The position numbers and the translations under genes were made by a program. A stretch of DNA of 64,000 nucleotides from Lottia gigantea (taxonomy: Eukaryota; Mollusca; Gastropoda; Lottiidae): the NCBI RefSeq assembly GCF_000327385.1, contig NW_008709190.1, forward strand, positions 2,337,864 through 2,401,863. Reading direction: 5' to 3'. Positions 62,915 to 64,000 of the stretch are shown in pieces. The notes below the pieces were generated by a model. The model searched no databases. It had not been told where the DNA came from and worked only from the letters and a program-made list of their open reading frames with translations. Every line of letters begins with the position of its first letter. The stretch's first letter is position 1.

Positions 62915-64000
62915 GTAAGAATTAAGAAGACACCCTTTAAGTTTACTGCAACGTGGCATATGATCGACTAATACTGTAAACTTTGTTAAATTGTCGCAAA
63001 TTTAACCTTTATGCTTATAGGTATAAAATATAATCGTAAATCACTCGGTCGATTTTTACATCTACTTTGCCATTGGCCTGTACTTCTAACAATTTTCTTA
63101 TCATGTCTCATCTTCATGCTACCAAGTATGACAAGTAATGTCAGTTATCTGGGAAATATGTCGTATACCGTTTCAGACAGTGGTGTCATTTGTTTTTATA
63201 TTAAATTCGAACGTTTATGTCCGTGGAAATCTGATAAGTTCGGGTACATTCAGAAATTATTTTTGAAAAGTGTCCCCGACTTTATTATGGTTTTACTTCT
63301 GAACATAAAGTGATCGATTTACGATCTTTATAAGAGTTCTAGTAGTAACGCTGAATTTCATCCAAATCTGAATAGAAGATTTATGAACAACCATTATAGT
63401 TTCCTCTCGATATTGGTAAAAGGCGAATGATTTTGACTGAGTTACGAGATTTTGAATTCTAACGGCTTCAGTTTTAAGAGTGATTTATTGATGGTGTGTT
63501 ATTAAAAGAAATCGTAATATTTTCAAACAATGTCTTATGAAGGTGTTCAGACACATTCATAGGATAATTTGCAGTCTAGACACATCTCTGGTAGTATTAT
63601 AAGACCGTTGTGAACATGAGTACATAGGATTATTTTATCTATGAAAGGGAGTTAAAACCGGCTCGCTTCTTAGCATTTTGTGTACAATTTACATCATATC
63701 GTCGCAACTGGATGATCGCAAATCACAATCTCTCAGCGACTGAGGTCGAACTATGAGATTCAATAAACAGCATAAAAAGAGCACATCGGCGACAACTCCC
63801 ATAATCGACAGTGGCCACCAGTGTCTCAATTGATCTCAAATTCTACAGGCCCCAAGTCCCCTAAAAACATTAAATTGTTGAATATACTTAAACAATCGTA
63901 CACTATATATCATAAGGACGGATGGTTTCGTTGTAGATTGCTGTCCAGTGATTTTGTTTACTTTGCTCATGTGCTTTAAATTGGAAAGTTAAGTTCTAAA
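62915..64000 (+). other. Receptor 2 intron 1, running off the window
   Basis: Begins GTAAGA. No exon with a DRY-type motif was found before the right edge. The 100-residue hydrophobic open frame at 63011-63313 is unexplained (see findings). Confidence 0.7.

Overview
This window is AT-rich animal nuclear DNA, roughly one third G+C by eye. It has spliced genes with GT-AG introns, long noncoding stretches and several tandem and dispersed repeats. The receptor family and a pearl/Helitron-like element (tandem core plus GACG microsatellite) suggest a mollusc, probably a bivalve. That assignment is an inference; nothing here fixes the species.

Three protein-coding genes can be supported, all on the + strand. 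(1) At 2235-3678 are the last three coding exons of a transcription factor AP-2 (TFAP2) gene, whose 5' part lies to the left of the window. (2) At 35284-55007 is a complete five-exon gene for a 396-residue class A GPCR of the orexin/allatotropin receptor family. Its exons join in frame at every junction and introns 1 and 2 are long. (3) At 62534-62914 is the first coding exon of a second receptor of the same kind; the rest of that gene lies beyond the right edge. The two receptors are in the same orientation and have their first coding intron at the equivalent codon, so they look like an old tandem duplication.

The roughly 31 kb from 3.7 to 35.3 kb contains no gene I can recognise. It holds a TTAA-ended MITE (6.3 kb), the pearl-like element (10.0-10.8 kb), a 210-bp tandem repeat (11.5-12.1 kb) and a 40-bp minisatellite (31.8-32.1 kb). 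Receptor intron 1 carries a second MITE copy, a Penelope-type hammerhead-like motif, a deletion derivative of the pearl-like element and a 70-bp duplication. Intron 2 carries the best-preserved MITE copy. Between the receptors are a five-copy 68-bp array, a 128-bp duplication and a 14-unit array of about 31 bp.

No tRNA, rRNA, CRISPR array or prokaryote-type system was found. The most useful leads are the receptor pair and a splice-bounded open segment on the minus strand at 39.6 kb, which may be an exon of an unidentified nested gene. AP-2 is a nuclear developmental regulator and the receptors are plasma-membrane neuropeptide receptors. Nothing in the sequence shows that they work together.
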